Assembly: GCA_029260755.1 (NCBI GenBank)
Contig: JAJDCQ010000189.1
Location: 1-64,000, forward strand
Reading direction: 5' to 3'
Source of the DNA: Planctomycetota bacterium
GTDB lineage: Bacteria; Planctomycetota; J058; JAJDCQ01
Length of the DNA stretch: 64,000 nucleotides
A program made the translations under genes and the position numbers. The notes under the pieces were generated by a model. That model searched no databases. It was not told the origin of the DNA and saw only the letters and a list, made by a program, of their open reading frames with translations. Below, one piece after another: positions 54,668 to 62,476 of the stretch (its first letter is position 1; every line of letters starts with the position of its first letter).

Positions 54668-55066
54668 ATGGCTCACCGCCTCGACCCGACCCCCGGTCAA
54701 CGTCCGCTCTCGCCCCGCGAGATCGTCGACCGCCTCTGGGACCGCTTCCAGACCGTCTACGCCGACGACAGCCGCGGAGCCGAGTGGATCAACGGTCTGG
54801 TCGGAGCGCTCGAGCATCTCCGCCGCCCCGGCGGGACGGTGCCGGTCTCCGACGCCGACCTCGACCGGGTGAAGGGGCACGCGGCCCGCTCGCTCTACGT
54901 CTGGATCTCGGACGAGAAGGACCCCGAGTGGGCCTACCTCGAGATCTGCCTCATCCCCGACGAGCCGATCTTCTGCGTTTACGCGGGCCCCGAGCACGAG
55001 CGCGAGGCCGCGCCGCTCGCGATCCGATGCGCCGACGCGCTCGGCTACCGGATCCTCGAGATCTGA
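54668..55066 (+). CDS. Uncharacterized small protein
   Basis: A protein of 132 residues, not recognised. Helical N-terminal half (LSPREIVDRLWDRFQTVYAD, WINGLVGALEHL), then a beta/alpha half (LYVWISDEKDPEWAYLEI, IFCVYAGPEHEREAAPLAIR). It looks cytosolic. It lies 24 bp after the previous unknown gene and 4 bp before the dioxygenase-bicupin gene, so the three are likely one transcription unit. Confidence 0.68.
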   Translation: MAHRLDPTPGQRPLSPREIVDRLWDRFQTVYADDSRGAEWINGLVGALEHLRRPGGTVPVSDADLDRVKGHAARSLYVWISDEKDPEWAYLEICLIPDEPIFCVYAGPEHEREAAPLAIRCADALGYRILEI

Positions 55067-55070
55067 TCCG

Positions 55071-56657
55071 GTGCGCCGCGGATTCGAGGTCGTCCGCGCG
55101 CTCATCGACCCCGTCGAGGCGACGGGTCTCGCCGAGACGCTCCGGAACCACGGCCCGGGACCGGCGTGGCTCAAGGGCCGCGCCACCACCTCGAGGAGCT
55201 TCTTCGACCTGGCGACCCGGCCGGCGATCATCGACCTGGTGACGGCCCGGCTCGGTCCCGACGTGATCCTCTGGGGCGCCAGCCTGGCCGCGCGCGACCC
55301 CGGCTCGCTCCACGCGATGCACACCGACGTCGAGACCGCCGCCGCCGGCGAAGGCGCCCTGAGCATCTGGATCGGCCTCTCGGGGACGACGCGCGCCTCG
55401 GGCCTCGCCGTGATCGCGGACAGTCACCTCATCGGCACGAGCGTCCAGGAGGAGGTCGCCGCGCGCGGGCTCCGCCGCGCGGACGCGACCGAGGAGGCCG
55501 CCGCCGGCTGGGCGACCGCCCGCGATCCTCGCTGCGAGCTCGTCCGCCCGCCGCTGGGCGACGGCGACGCGATCCTTTTCGACGGCCGCCTCTGGCACGG
55601 CTGCCACCACCGCGGCGACCGGCCCCGCGTCGCCCTCCTCCTCCAGTTCGCGACGCCCGCGACCCCGATCCGCCTCCCGCGGGCGAGCGCCGACCGGTTC
55701 GCCTGGCCGTTCCAGCTCCACGACCATCCGCGGCCTCCCTGCATCCTCGTGCGGGGCCGCGACGACCACGGAGTCAACGAGCTCGTGCCGCCGCCCCCCG
55801 CCGAGACGGTCGAGACGCGAGCGCCGCGCCACCGTCATCTCTGGCCGTCCTGGATCCACCCGCTGGCCTCGCCGCTCGCCCGCGACCCGGACGGCGGCTG
55901 GCGCAAGCACCCGATCTTCCGCGGCCCGACTCCGACGTTCCGGGACCTCTCGGTCCACGCCTCGGTCCTCGAGGCCGGCCACACGCCCCACCCGCCGCAC
56001 GTCCATCCCGAGGAGGAGATCCTGCTCGTCCTGTCGGGGCGGGTCGAGATCGTCTTCGCCGACGAGACGGGCGAGACGCGGCGTGAGGCGCTCGACCCGG
56101 GCGCGTTCGTCTACCACGCCGCGAACGCCCGCCACACGATCACCAACCCGGGCCCCGAGCCCGCGACCTACGTCATGTGGAAGTGGCTCGGCGACCCGCG
56201 CGCGGAGGCCGCGCCGCTCGCCTCGCGGACGTTCCGCGCCGACGGACCCGACCCCGCGACCGTGCGCGAGCCGCGGCCGGGACGGAAGCTCGAGCGCGTC
56301 CTCGACGCGCCGACCGAGCTCCTCCGTCGGCTCCGGGTGCACGTGAGCACCCTCGAGCCGGGCGTCGGCTACCCGCCCCACGCCGACGACTACGACGTCG
56401 CGATGGTCATCCTCTCGGGAGAGATCGAGACGGCCGGGCGCCGCGTCGGCCCGCACGGCGTCCTCTACCATCCCGCTGGCGAGCCGCACGGGCTCACGGC
56501 GGTCGGGTCGGAGCCGGCCGTCTACCTCGTCCTCGAGCTCCACGGCACGGTCGCGAGCTCGGCCCGCCGCGCGGTCCAGCGCCTCGCCCGGGCGACCCGC
56601 AAGCTCATCCTCCGGACCGGCTCCCGCGTCTTCCGGACGTTCGTCCCGAAGCGCTGA
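55071..56657 (+). CDS. PhyH-like dioxygenase fused to a bicupin
   Basis: A protein of 528 residues with two parts. Residues 1-215 resemble phytanoyl-CoA-dioxygenase-type Fe(II)/2-oxoglutarate enzymes: HAMHTDVET gives the HxD pair, GDGDAILFDGRLWHGCHHRG gives the distal His, and RPRVALLLQF the 2-oxoglutarate Arg. Residues about 270-500 hold two cupin barrels (HPPHVHPEEEILLVLSGRVE and GVGYPPHADDYDVAMVILSG). The first has an HxH...E metal site; the second keeps H and D-like residues. A basic tail (RRAVQRLARATRKL) ends it. Substrate unknown; a role in carbohydrate or lipid modification would fit cupins. The GTG start follows the previous stop by 4 bp. Confidence 0.8.
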   Translation: MRRGFEVVRALIDPVEATGLAETLRNHGPGPAWLKGRATTSRSFFDLATRPAIIDLVTARLGPDVILWGASLAARDPGSLHAMHTDVETAAAGEGALSIWIGLSGTTRASGLAVIADSHLIGTSVQEEVAARGLRRADATEEAAAGWATARDPRCELVRPPLGDGDAILFDGRLWHGCHHRGDRPRVALLLQFATPATPIRLPRASADRFAWPFQLHDHPRPPCILVRGRDDHGVNELVPPPPAETVETRAPRHRHLWPSWIHPLASPLARDPDGGWRKHPIFRGPTPTFRDLSVHASVLEAGHTPHPPHVHPEEEILLVLSGRVEIVFADETGETRREALDPGAFVYHAANARHTITNPGPEPATYVMWKWLGDPRAEAAPLASRTFRADGPDPATVREPRPGRKLERVLDAPTELLRRLRVHVSTLEPGVGYPPHADDYDVAMVILSGEIETAGRRVGPHGVLYHPAGEPHGLTAVGSEPAVYLVLELHGTVASSARRAVQRLARATRKLILRTGSRVFRTFVPKR

Positions 56658-56672
56658 CTCCCGGCGACCGGG

Positions 56673-57134
56673 TCAGGAGACGTGGAACTCGATCCAGCCG
56701 GAGTCGGGGTCGTTGCCGGTGACGTCGAGGGCGCCCTGAACGTACCACCGATGGCGGCAGTTCCGGCCGAGGTAGGTCGGCAGCGCATCGTCGGGAAGCT
56801 CGATCTCGCCGGTCCACTCGTAGCTCTGACCCGCCTCGAGTGACTCGCCCGCCGCGATGTCGACCTCGGTCTTGAACGTGTCCTCGTCGTGCCGGACGTG
56901 ATGGTGCTCGGAGTCGCCGTCGCTCTCGCGCACGCGAGCGCGGACATCGATCTCCTCCTCGGCCTTCACGATCACGTAGACGCGCCCGACCTTCATCGCT
57001 GCATCGGCGACCGTCGCCCGCACGGTGACCGGGAACGCCGCGCCGCGACCAGCGTCGGTGACCTCGACGGTAACGGTGGCGCCGCCACCGGTGACGAAGT
57101 TCTTGACCGACTTCAGCTTGTCCAGGAATCCCAT
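56673..57134 (-). CDS. Spo0M-like (arrestin-fold) protein
   Basis: A protein of 153 residues. The start MGFLDKLKSVKNFVTGGGAT and the middle GESLEAGQSYEWTGEIELPD-type segment are typical of the SpoOM family, first described in Bacillus sporulation control and now found in many bacteria. The fold is two beta sandwiches like arrestin, used for protein-protein contacts. In this genome no sporulation role is implied. The ATG at 57134 has AGGAG 8 nt upstream. It is convergent with the dioxygenase gene; its own 5' side faces a repeat island. Confidence 0.87.
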   Translation of the reverse strand: MGFLDKLKSVKNFVTGGGATVTVEVTDAGRGAAFPVTVRATVADAAMKVGRVYVIVKAEEEIDVRARVRESDGDSEHHHVRHDEDTFKTEVDIAAGESLEAGQSYEWTGEIELPDDALPTYLGRNCRHRWYVQGALDVTGNDPDSGWIEFHVS

Positions 57135-57213
57135 CGTCGTTTCTCCTCGTCCTAGTCTTCGGCTTCGTCGCCGTCCGCGGCCAGCTCGGCTCGCCTCCGG
57201 CGAGCAGGATATC

Positions 57214-57250
57214 ACCACGGAGGCACGGAGGACACGGAGGATCCACGGAG
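57214..57250. repeat. CACGGAGG short tandem repeat
   Basis: Four units of about nine bases (CCACGGAGG, CACGGAGGA and so on) upstream of spo0M. It is one part of the 524-bp gap 57135-57658, which holds four repeat types and the tetR promoter but no gene I can support. Confidence 0.8.
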
Positions 57251-57267
57251 TGAGCGCGTGAGAAGGC

Positions 57268-57332
57268 AAGGGGTCAGGTCTCGGATGTTAGCGTTAGGCC
57301 CGCGATTGCGAACATCCGAGACCAGTCCCCTT
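57268..57332. repeat. Palindromic element with GGGGTCAGGTC ends, variant
   Basis: Arms of 22 nt (57268-57289, 57311-57332) match at 20 of 22. The outer AAGGGGTCAGGTC is shared with the elements at 23108 and 57478, but the inner part is TCGGATGTT instead of CAGTATTTTT, so it is a separate subfamily. Confidence 0.8.
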
Positions 57333-57335
57333 CGG

Positions 57336-57440
57336 TTGTTCGTTCCAGGAACCGGTGGCGCCGATACGGCAGTGACGTCGCCCCGACCGGAACGAATCCA
57401 GCTAATCCAACAATCCGCGGTTCGTTCTCTCGCCGCGAAA
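57336..57440. repeat. Degenerate half copy of the 8742/25602 palindromic repeat
   Basis: It contains GTTCCAGGAACCGG and then AATCCAGCTAATCCAACAAT followed by CCGCGGTTCGTTCTCTCGCCG, matching the left half of the full-length repeats. The right arm of the palindrome is missing. Confidence 0.65.
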
Positions 57441-57477
57441 CGTGCTCTGCGTCTCTCCAGCCAAGGCAGCCACAGCC

Positions 57478-57573
57478 AAGAGGTCAGGTCCAGTATTTTT
57501 AACATTTAGCCCGAGTGGCCGTCCCCCCGGCGCGCTGGCGCCGAATTGGTAAAAATACTGGACCTGACCCCTT
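57478..57573. repeat. Palindromic element with GGGGTCAGGTCC ends, copy 2
   Basis: Arms of 23 nt (57478-57500, 57551-57573) match at 22 of 23 and carry the same GGTCAGGTCCAGTATTTTT as 23108-23198. The loop (about 50 nt) is different in sequence. It lies only 49 bp upstream of the tetR promoter. Confidence 0.85.
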
Positions 57574-57621
57574 CTTGGGTATTGTCTTTCGTGGGTGCCT
57601 TTTAGCGCTTCGGGTCGGTCC

Positions 57622-57650
57622 TTGACCCCTTCGCGGTCAGGCCGTATGGT
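57622..57650 (+). promoter_or_regulatory. Promoter of the tetR-molybdenum hydroxylase operon
   Basis: TTGACC (57622-57627) and TATGGT (57645-57650) are separated by 17 bp. Transcription would begin at about 57657, so the ATG at 57659 would be almost the first codon of the mRNA. No Shine-Dalgarno precedes the ATG, which supports a leaderless message. Confidence 0.65.
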
Positions 57651-57653
57651 TTT

Positions 57654-57687
57654 GAACCATGGTTCGAATTTCGAACGGCCGTTCGAA
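57654..57687 (+). promoter_or_regulatory. Triple overlapping palindrome, candidate TetR operator
   Basis: Three perfect palindromes overlap here: GAACCATGGTTC (57654-57665), GTTCGAATTTCGAAC (57662-57676, odd centre) and TTCGAACGGCCGTTCGAA (57670-57687). They share GTTCGAA half-sites and cover the expected transcription start and first codons of tetR. Binding by a TetR dimer would block the promoter. Autoregulation is inferred from position. Confidence 0.7.
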
Positions 57688-58270
57688 GGCTTCCGGCTCG
57701 CGCCGCGCCGAGCGGACGCGGCGCGCCATCCTCCAGGCCGCCGCAGCCGCCTTCCGGGAGCACGGCTACGCCGGCGCCGGGATGCGCGAGATCGCCGAGA
57801 AGGCGGAGCTGTCGCCCGCGAACCTTTACTACTACTTCGGGGGCAAGGACGAGATCCTCTTCTACTGCCAGGACCACTCGCTCGACCGCCTCCTCGCGGC
57901 CGCCGACGAGGCCGCGGTGAGCGGCGAGCCGCCGGCCGCCCAGATCGGGCGCGTGATCCGGGCGCATCTGCGCTGCGTCCTCGATGAGCTCGACGGGGCG
58001 AGCGCGCACCTCGAGGTCGACGCCCTCCCCGCTCCGCTGCGACGGAGGGTCGTCGCCAAGCGTGACCGCTACGAGCGAGCCGTCCGGGCGCTCGTCGCGG
58101 CGGGGGTCGATGCCGGCTCCTTCGCCGGACGCGATCCGATCCTGGTCACCCGCGCCATCCTGGGCGCCCTGAACTCCACCGTCCGCTGGTTCCGACCCGG
58201 CGGCGCCGTCTCCGCGGCGCGCCTCGCGGACGAGTACGCCGACTTCCTGGTTCGAGGACTGCTCGCATGA
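57659..58270 (+). CDS. TetR-family transcriptional regulator
   Basis: A protein of 203 residues. The N-terminal helix-turn-helix is typical: RRAILQAAAAAFREHGYAGA, GMREIAEKAELSPANLYYYF and GGKDEILFY (about 20-68). The C-terminal ligand/dimerisation domain is Ala/Arg-rich helices. It probably senses an aromatic or acyl-CoA type compound, given that it heads the hydroxylase operon; this is inference. It ends in a 4-bp ATGA overlap with the iron-sulfur subunit gene. The palindromes around its start codon encode residues 1-10 and may be its own operator. Confidence 0.92.
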   Translation: MVRISNGRSKASGSRRAERTRRAILQAAAAAFREHGYAGAGMREIAEKAELSPANLYYYFGGKDEILFYCQDHSLDRLLAAADEAAVSGEPPAAQIGRVIRAHLRCVLDELDGASAHLEVDALPAPLRRRVVAKRDRYERAVRALVAAGVDAGSFAGRDPILVTRAILGALNSTVRWFRPGGAVSAARLADEYADFLVRGLLA

Positions 58271-58803
58271 ACGATGGATCGCCGCCGGACCCGACCCCGC
58301 TCGGGCGCAAGCTCCTGATGGAGCTGCACGTCAACGGCGAGACCCAGGAGGTCGCCTTCCTCCCCCACGAGACCCTCCTCGAGGTGCTCCGCGAGCGGAT
58401 GGACCTCCCGGGAACGAAGCATGGCTGCGAGCTCGGCGAGTGCGGCGCTTGCGCCGTCCTGGTCGACGGGCGCCCGGAGCTCTCGTGTCTGCGGCTCGCG
58501 ATCGAGTGCGGCGACGCCGAGGTCACCACCGTCGAGGGGCTCATCCGCGACGGGCAGCTCGACCCGATCCAGGAGGCGTTCGCCGACCTCGGCGGAGCCC
58601 AGTGCGGTTACTGCACGCCGGGCATCCTCGTCACGGCGCGGGCCCTCCTCGACGAGAACCCGAGCCCCGACCGCGACGAGATCGCCGAGGCGCTCTCGGG
58701 CAACCTCTGCCGCTGCACCGGCTACCTCCAGATCTTCGAGTCGGTCGAGGAGGCGGCCCGCGTCGGCGCCGCCAGCTCGGCGACCGGGGAGGTGACCTCG
58801 TGA
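58267..58803 (+). CDS. Molybdenum hydroxylase small subunit with two [2Fe-2S] clusters
   Basis: A protein of 178 residues. Plant-type ferredoxin domain with HGCELGECGACAVLVDG (Cys54, 59, 62) and Cys74. The second, four-helix cluster domain has GGAQCGYCTPG (Cys113, 116) and GNLCRCTGY (Cys148, 150). This is the electron-transfer subunit of the xanthine-oxidase family (HcrC/CoxS type). An internal ATG at 58318 (MELHVNGE) would also give a complete domain; the coupled ATGA at 58267 is preferred. It overlaps the large subunit gene by 4 bp. Confidence 0.95.
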   Translation: MNDGSPPDPTPLGRKLLMELHVNGETQEVAFLPHETLLEVLRERMDLPGTKHGCELGECGACAVLVDGRPELSCLRLAIECGDAEVTTVEGLIRDGQLDPIQEAFADLGGAQCGYCTPGILVTARALLDENPSPDRDEIAEALSGNLCRCTGYLQIFESVEEAARVGAASSATGEVTS

Positions 58804-61397
58804 GCAAGCCCGAGCCGAAGAAGGTCATCACCCATCACGACAAGGACCCCGACGAGCTCCGAGTGATCGGCCGCCCACGCCGCCGCGTCGACGGCCGCGC
58901 CAAGGTCACCGGCCAGACCGTCTTCGCCGACGACATGAAGCTGCCGCGGATGGTCCACGCCAAGATCGTGCGCAGCCCCCATCCCCACGCGGCGATCCGC
59001 TCCATCGACGTGACCGCCGCCCTCCAGGCGCCCGGCGTCCTCCTCGTCCTCACCGGCGCCGACATGCCGATCCCCTACGGGATCCTGCCGGTCAGCCAGG
59101 ACGAGCACCCGCTCTGCCCCGACGTCGCCCGCTTCGTCGGCGACCCGGTCGCCGCGGTGATCGCCGAGACCGAGGAGGCCGCCGACGCGGCGATGCCGCT
59201 CGTCGCCATCGAGTGGGAGCCGCTCACCACTGTCGCCAGCGCCGAGGAGGCGCTGAGCACGCCCGAGCCCCGGATCCACGAGTACGGCGACGACGGCAAC
59301 GTCCACAAGCGGATCGCGCTCCAGTTCGGCGACGTCGAGGAGTCGCTCGGGAAGTCGGTGCACGTCTTCGAGGACGTCTTCTTCTACGAGGGCAACACCC
59401 ACCTCCCGATCGAGCAGCACGCGACGCTCGCCGCCCGGGACGGCGACGGCAAGCTCGTCGTCTGGAGCTCGACCCAGACGCCGCACTACCTCCACCGCGC
59501 GCTGGCGAAGGCGCTCGACTTCCCCGCCCACCAGGTGCGCGTGATCGCCACGCCGAACGGCGGCGGCTTCGGCGGCAAGAGCGACCCGTTCAACCACGAG
59601 GTCGTCGCCGCGAAGGCGGCGCTCGTCCTCGACCGGCCGGTGAAGATCTGCCTCACCCGCGAGGAGGTCTTCTACTGCCACCGCGGGCGTCACCCCGTGA
59701 AGATGCGGTTCCGGACCGGCACCGACGCCGACGGCAACATCACCGCGATGGACCTCGAGACGCTGCTCGACGGCGGCGCCTACGGCAGCTACGGGGTCGC
59801 CTCGACGTTCTACACGGGCGCGCTCCAGACCGTCACCTACGAGATCCCGCGCTACCGCTTCCGCGCCTGCCGCACCTTCACGAATAAGCCCCCCTGCGGG
59901 CCGAAGCGCGGCCACGGCACCGTCCAGCCGCGGTTCGGCCAGGAGGTGCAGCTCGACAAGATCGCCGTCGCCGTCGGCAAGAACCCGGCCGACCTGCGGC
60001 TTCAGCAGCTCTGCAAGCCGGACACCCTGACGGCGAACTACCTCACCGTCGGCACGATCGGGCTGCGGCAGTGCATCGACGCGGTCGTCGACGGCTCGAG
60101 CTTCCGCGACCGGTGGCAGAAGCTGCCCGAGGGGCGCGGCCTCGGCATCGCCTGCTCGAGCTACCTCTGCGGCGCCGGCCTGCCGATCTACTGGAACGCG
60201 ATGCCGCACTCGGGCGTCCAGCTCCGCCTCGACCGGATGGGCGCGGTGACCGCGTTCTGCGGCGCGACCGAGATCGGGCAGGGGAGCGACGACGTCCTCG
60301 CGGCGTGTGTCGCCGAGGTGCTCGGGATCGCGGCCGACGACATCCACATCCGCACCGGCGCCACCGATACGACGCCGATCGACCTCGGCTCCTACTCGAG
60401 CCGGGTCACCCTCATGATGGGCAACGCCGCGATCGAGGCCGCCGAGCGCGCGAAGACGCTCCTCGTCGGCGCGGCGGCCCGCAAGCTCGGCATCCCGCCG
60501 TCGCGCATCGCCCTCGCCGACCGGCGCGTCTTCGACGTCGAGGACCCCGAGAAGGTCGGGATGAGCTTCCGCGACGCCTGCTGCGCCGCCGAGGCCGAGC
60601 ACGGCACCCTCGGAACGGTCGGCTCGTACGCGCCGCCGCGCTCGCCCGCGCGCTTCAAGGGCGGCGGCGTCGGCCCGTCGCCGACCTACTCCTACAGCGC
60701 CGCCGTCGTCGAGGTCGAGGTCGACCCGGTGACCGGCTGGCTCCACGTCCCCAAGATCTGGATCGCCCACGACGTCGGCCGGTCGCTCAACCCGGTCCTC
60801 GTCCGCGGTCAGGTCGAGGGCAGCGTCTACATGGGGCTCGGCGAGGCGATCATGGAGGAGCAGGTCTTCCGGCGCCTCCCCGCGAAGATGTCGAACGCCG
60901 CCGTCCACAAGTTCCCGAGCATGCTCGAGTACAAGAGCCCGACGTCCCTCGACATGCCCGAGATCGTCACCTACGTGATCGAGGACCCCGACCCCAAGGG
61001 CCCCTTCGGCGCCAAGGAGGTCGGCCAGGGGCCGCTCCTGCCGATCATGCCGGCGGTCGCGAACGCCGTCTTCGACGCGGTCGGCGTCCGGATCGACGAG
61101 ACGCCGATCACCGCCGAGAAGATCGCGCGGGCGCTCGACCTGCGCGACAAGGGCAAGGACGCCCGGGTCGGGCCGAAGGCGTTCCCGTCGATCGACTGGC
61201 CTGAGGGGCTCGAGGTGCCGCCGCCCTGGGAGGGCGGCGACGGCCGGGCGACGAACGACCCGAAGGCGAAGCACTACCGCGCGCCCGAGGAGCGGGGGCA
61301 GGAGATGATGTCGGACGCCGCCAGGCAGAAGGCGACCGCCGCTCAACGCGCCAGCCAGAGCAAGAGCGGGCGCGTCAGCAAGGAGGTGCGCTCATGA
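58800..61397 (+). CDS. Molybdenum hydroxylase large subunit, 4-hydroxybenzoyl-CoA reductase-like
   Basis: A protein of 865 residues with the Mo-molybdopterin domain of the xanthine-oxidase family: GRPRRRVDGRAKVTGQTVFADD, GGGFGGKSDPF (cofactor loop near 253-263), TEIGQGSDDV (near 492-501) and PFGAKEVGQGPLLPIMPAVA near the end. The last motif normally has Glu (GE) as catalytic base; here the residue is Gln743. Within the family the closest group by motif, together with the neighbouring subunits, is HcrA/HbaC (4-hydroxybenzoyl-CoA reductase). The C-terminal 80 residues are a charged extension. The GTG overlaps the small subunit stop. It probably acts in cytosolic aromatic or related metabolism. 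Confidence 0.9.
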   Translation: MSKPEPKKVITHHDKDPDELRVIGRPRRRVDGRAKVTGQTVFADDMKLPRMVHAKIVRSPHPHAAIRSIDVTAALQAPGVLLVLTGADMPIPYGILPVSQDEHPLCPDVARFVGDPVAAVIAETEEAADAAMPLVAIEWEPLTTVASAEEALSTPEPRIHEYGDDGNVHKRIALQFGDVEESLGKSVHVFEDVFFYEGNTHLPIEQHATLAARDGDGKLVVWSSTQTPHYLHRALAKALDFPAHQVRVIATPNGGGFGGKSDPFNHEVVAAKAALVLDRPVKICLTREEVFYCHRGRHPVKMRFRTGTDADGNITAMDLETLLDGGAYGSYGVASTFYTGALQTVTYEIPRYRFRACRTFTNKPPCGPKRGHGTVQPRFGQEVQLDKIAVAVGKNPADLRLQQLCKPDTLTANYLTVGTIGLRQCIDAVVDGSSFRDRWQKLPEGRGLGIACSSYLCGAGLPIYWNAMPHSGVQLRLDRMGAVTAFCGATEIGQGSDDVLAACVAEVLGIAADDIHIRTGATDTTPIDLGSYSSRVTLMMGNAAIEAAERAKTLLVGAAARKLGIPPSRIALADRRVFDVEDPEKVGMSFRDACCAAEAEHGTLGTVGSYAPPRSPARFKGGGVGPSPTYSYSAAVVEVEVDPVTGWLHVPKIWIAHDVGRSLNPVLVRGQVEGSVYMGLGEAIMEEQVFRRLPAKMSNAAVHKFPSMLEYKSPTSLDMPEIVTYVIEDPDPKGPFGAKEVGQGPLLPIMPAVANAVFDAVGVRIDETPITAEKIARALDLRDKGKDARVGPKAFPSIDWPEGLEVPPPWEGGDGRATNDPKAKHYRAPEERGQEMMSDAARQKATAAQRASQSKSGRVSKEVRS

Positions 61398-62467
61398 TGC
61401 GCTGCCGACCGTTCCGCTACCACGCGCCCCGCACCGTGGCCGAGGCGGCGAAGATCCTCCGCGGCGAGGGACCGGACGCGATGGTCCTCGCCGGCGGGAC
61501 CGACGTCATCCCCAACCTCAAGCGGAAGCAGTTCGCACCGCGGACCCTCGTCGCCCTGCGCCGCATCGGCGAGCTGCGAACCGCGAGCGACGACGGCCTC
61601 ACCCTCGGCGCCGCGACGACCCTCGACGCGATCGCCCGCCACGCGGCGCTCCCCGAGGCGCACCGCGCCGCCCGCATCGCCGCGTCGAAGGTCGCCACGC
61701 CCCAGATCCGCAACAGGGGCACGATCGGCGGCAACCTCTGCCTCGACACCCGCTGCACCTACTACGACCAGAGCGCCGAGTGGCGCCAGGCGATCGACTT
61801 CTGCAAGAAGGCGCCCGGCCCCCACGGCACGGCGATCGAGACGCCGGTCGAGCAGGGCATCTGCTGGGTCGCCCCGGGCAGCCCGCGCTGCTGGGCGGTC
61901 AGCTCGACCGACGCGGCCCCCGCGTTGATCGCGCTCGGCGCCGAGGTGACCCTCGTCTCGGCCGACGGCGAGCGGACGATCCCGCTCACCGACCTCTACG
62001 CCGACGACGGGATGGCCTTCCTCACCAAGAAGCGCGACGAGCTCCTCACCGCCGTCCGCCTCCCCGCGGCCGTCGAGGGCTGGCGGAGCACCTACTGGAA
62101 GCTCCGCCGCCGCGGCGCGTTCGACTTCCCGATCCTCGGCGTGGGGGCAGCGTTGAAGCTCGACGCCGGCGGGACGGTCGAGGCGGCCCGCGTCGTCCTC
62201 GGCGCGGTCGCGAGCCGCCCCCTGCCCGTCGACACGAGCGGCCTCGTCGGAGGGCCACTCTCCGACGAGGCGATCGATGCGTTCGCCGCCAAGGCGGCCG
62301 GACCGGCGAAGCCGCTCGACAACACCGACTTCACCCTCCACTGGCGCAAGCGCGTCGTCCGGGCGTGGGTCGCCGGCGCGCTCCGCGAGCTCCGAGGCGA
62401 CGACTCCGAGGAGGCGAGCCTCCTCTCCCGAAGCGCCGCCCGGATCCCGGAGCCGCTCTCGGTCTAG
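61394..62467 (+). CDS. Molybdenum hydroxylase FAD subunit with HcrB-type cysteine insertion
   Basis: A protein of 357 residues. FAD_binding_5 domain: LAGGTDVIPNLKRK, GAATTLDAIARH, and GTIGGNLCLDTRCTYYDQS. After GGNLCLD comes an insertion with Cys121, 137, 157 and 166, then VSSTDAAPALIALGAEV. HcrB of 4-hydroxybenzoyl-CoA reductase holds an extra [4Fe-4S] cluster in just such an insertion; here the loop between the second and third Cys is about 12 residues longer. The cluster lets electrons enter from low-potential donors in HcrB. The start overlaps the large subunit in ATGA. This is the best evidence for the enzyme's type. Confidence 0.9.
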   Translation: MMRCRPFRYHAPRTVAEAAKILRGEGPDAMVLAGGTDVIPNLKRKQFAPRTLVALRRIGELRTASDDGLTLGAATTLDAIARHAALPEAHRAARIAASKVATPQIRNRGTIGGNLCLDTRCTYYDQSAEWRQAIDFCKKAPGPHGTAIETPVEQGICWVAPGSPRCWAVSSTDAAPALIALGAEVTLVSADGERTIPLTDLYADDGMAFLTKKRDELLTAVRLPAAVEGWRSTYWKLRRRGAFDFPILGVGAALKLDAGGTVEAARVVLGAVASRPLPVDTSGLVGGPLSDEAIDAFAAKAAGPAKPLDNTDFTLHWRKRVVRAWVAGALRELRGDDSEEASLLSRSAARIPEPLSV

Positions 62468-62476
62468 CGCGCGCTC

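Noticed and set aside
57214..57250. CACGGAGG units considered as a CRISPR array
   Set aside because: Units are about 9 bp with no spacers; it is a short tandem repeat.
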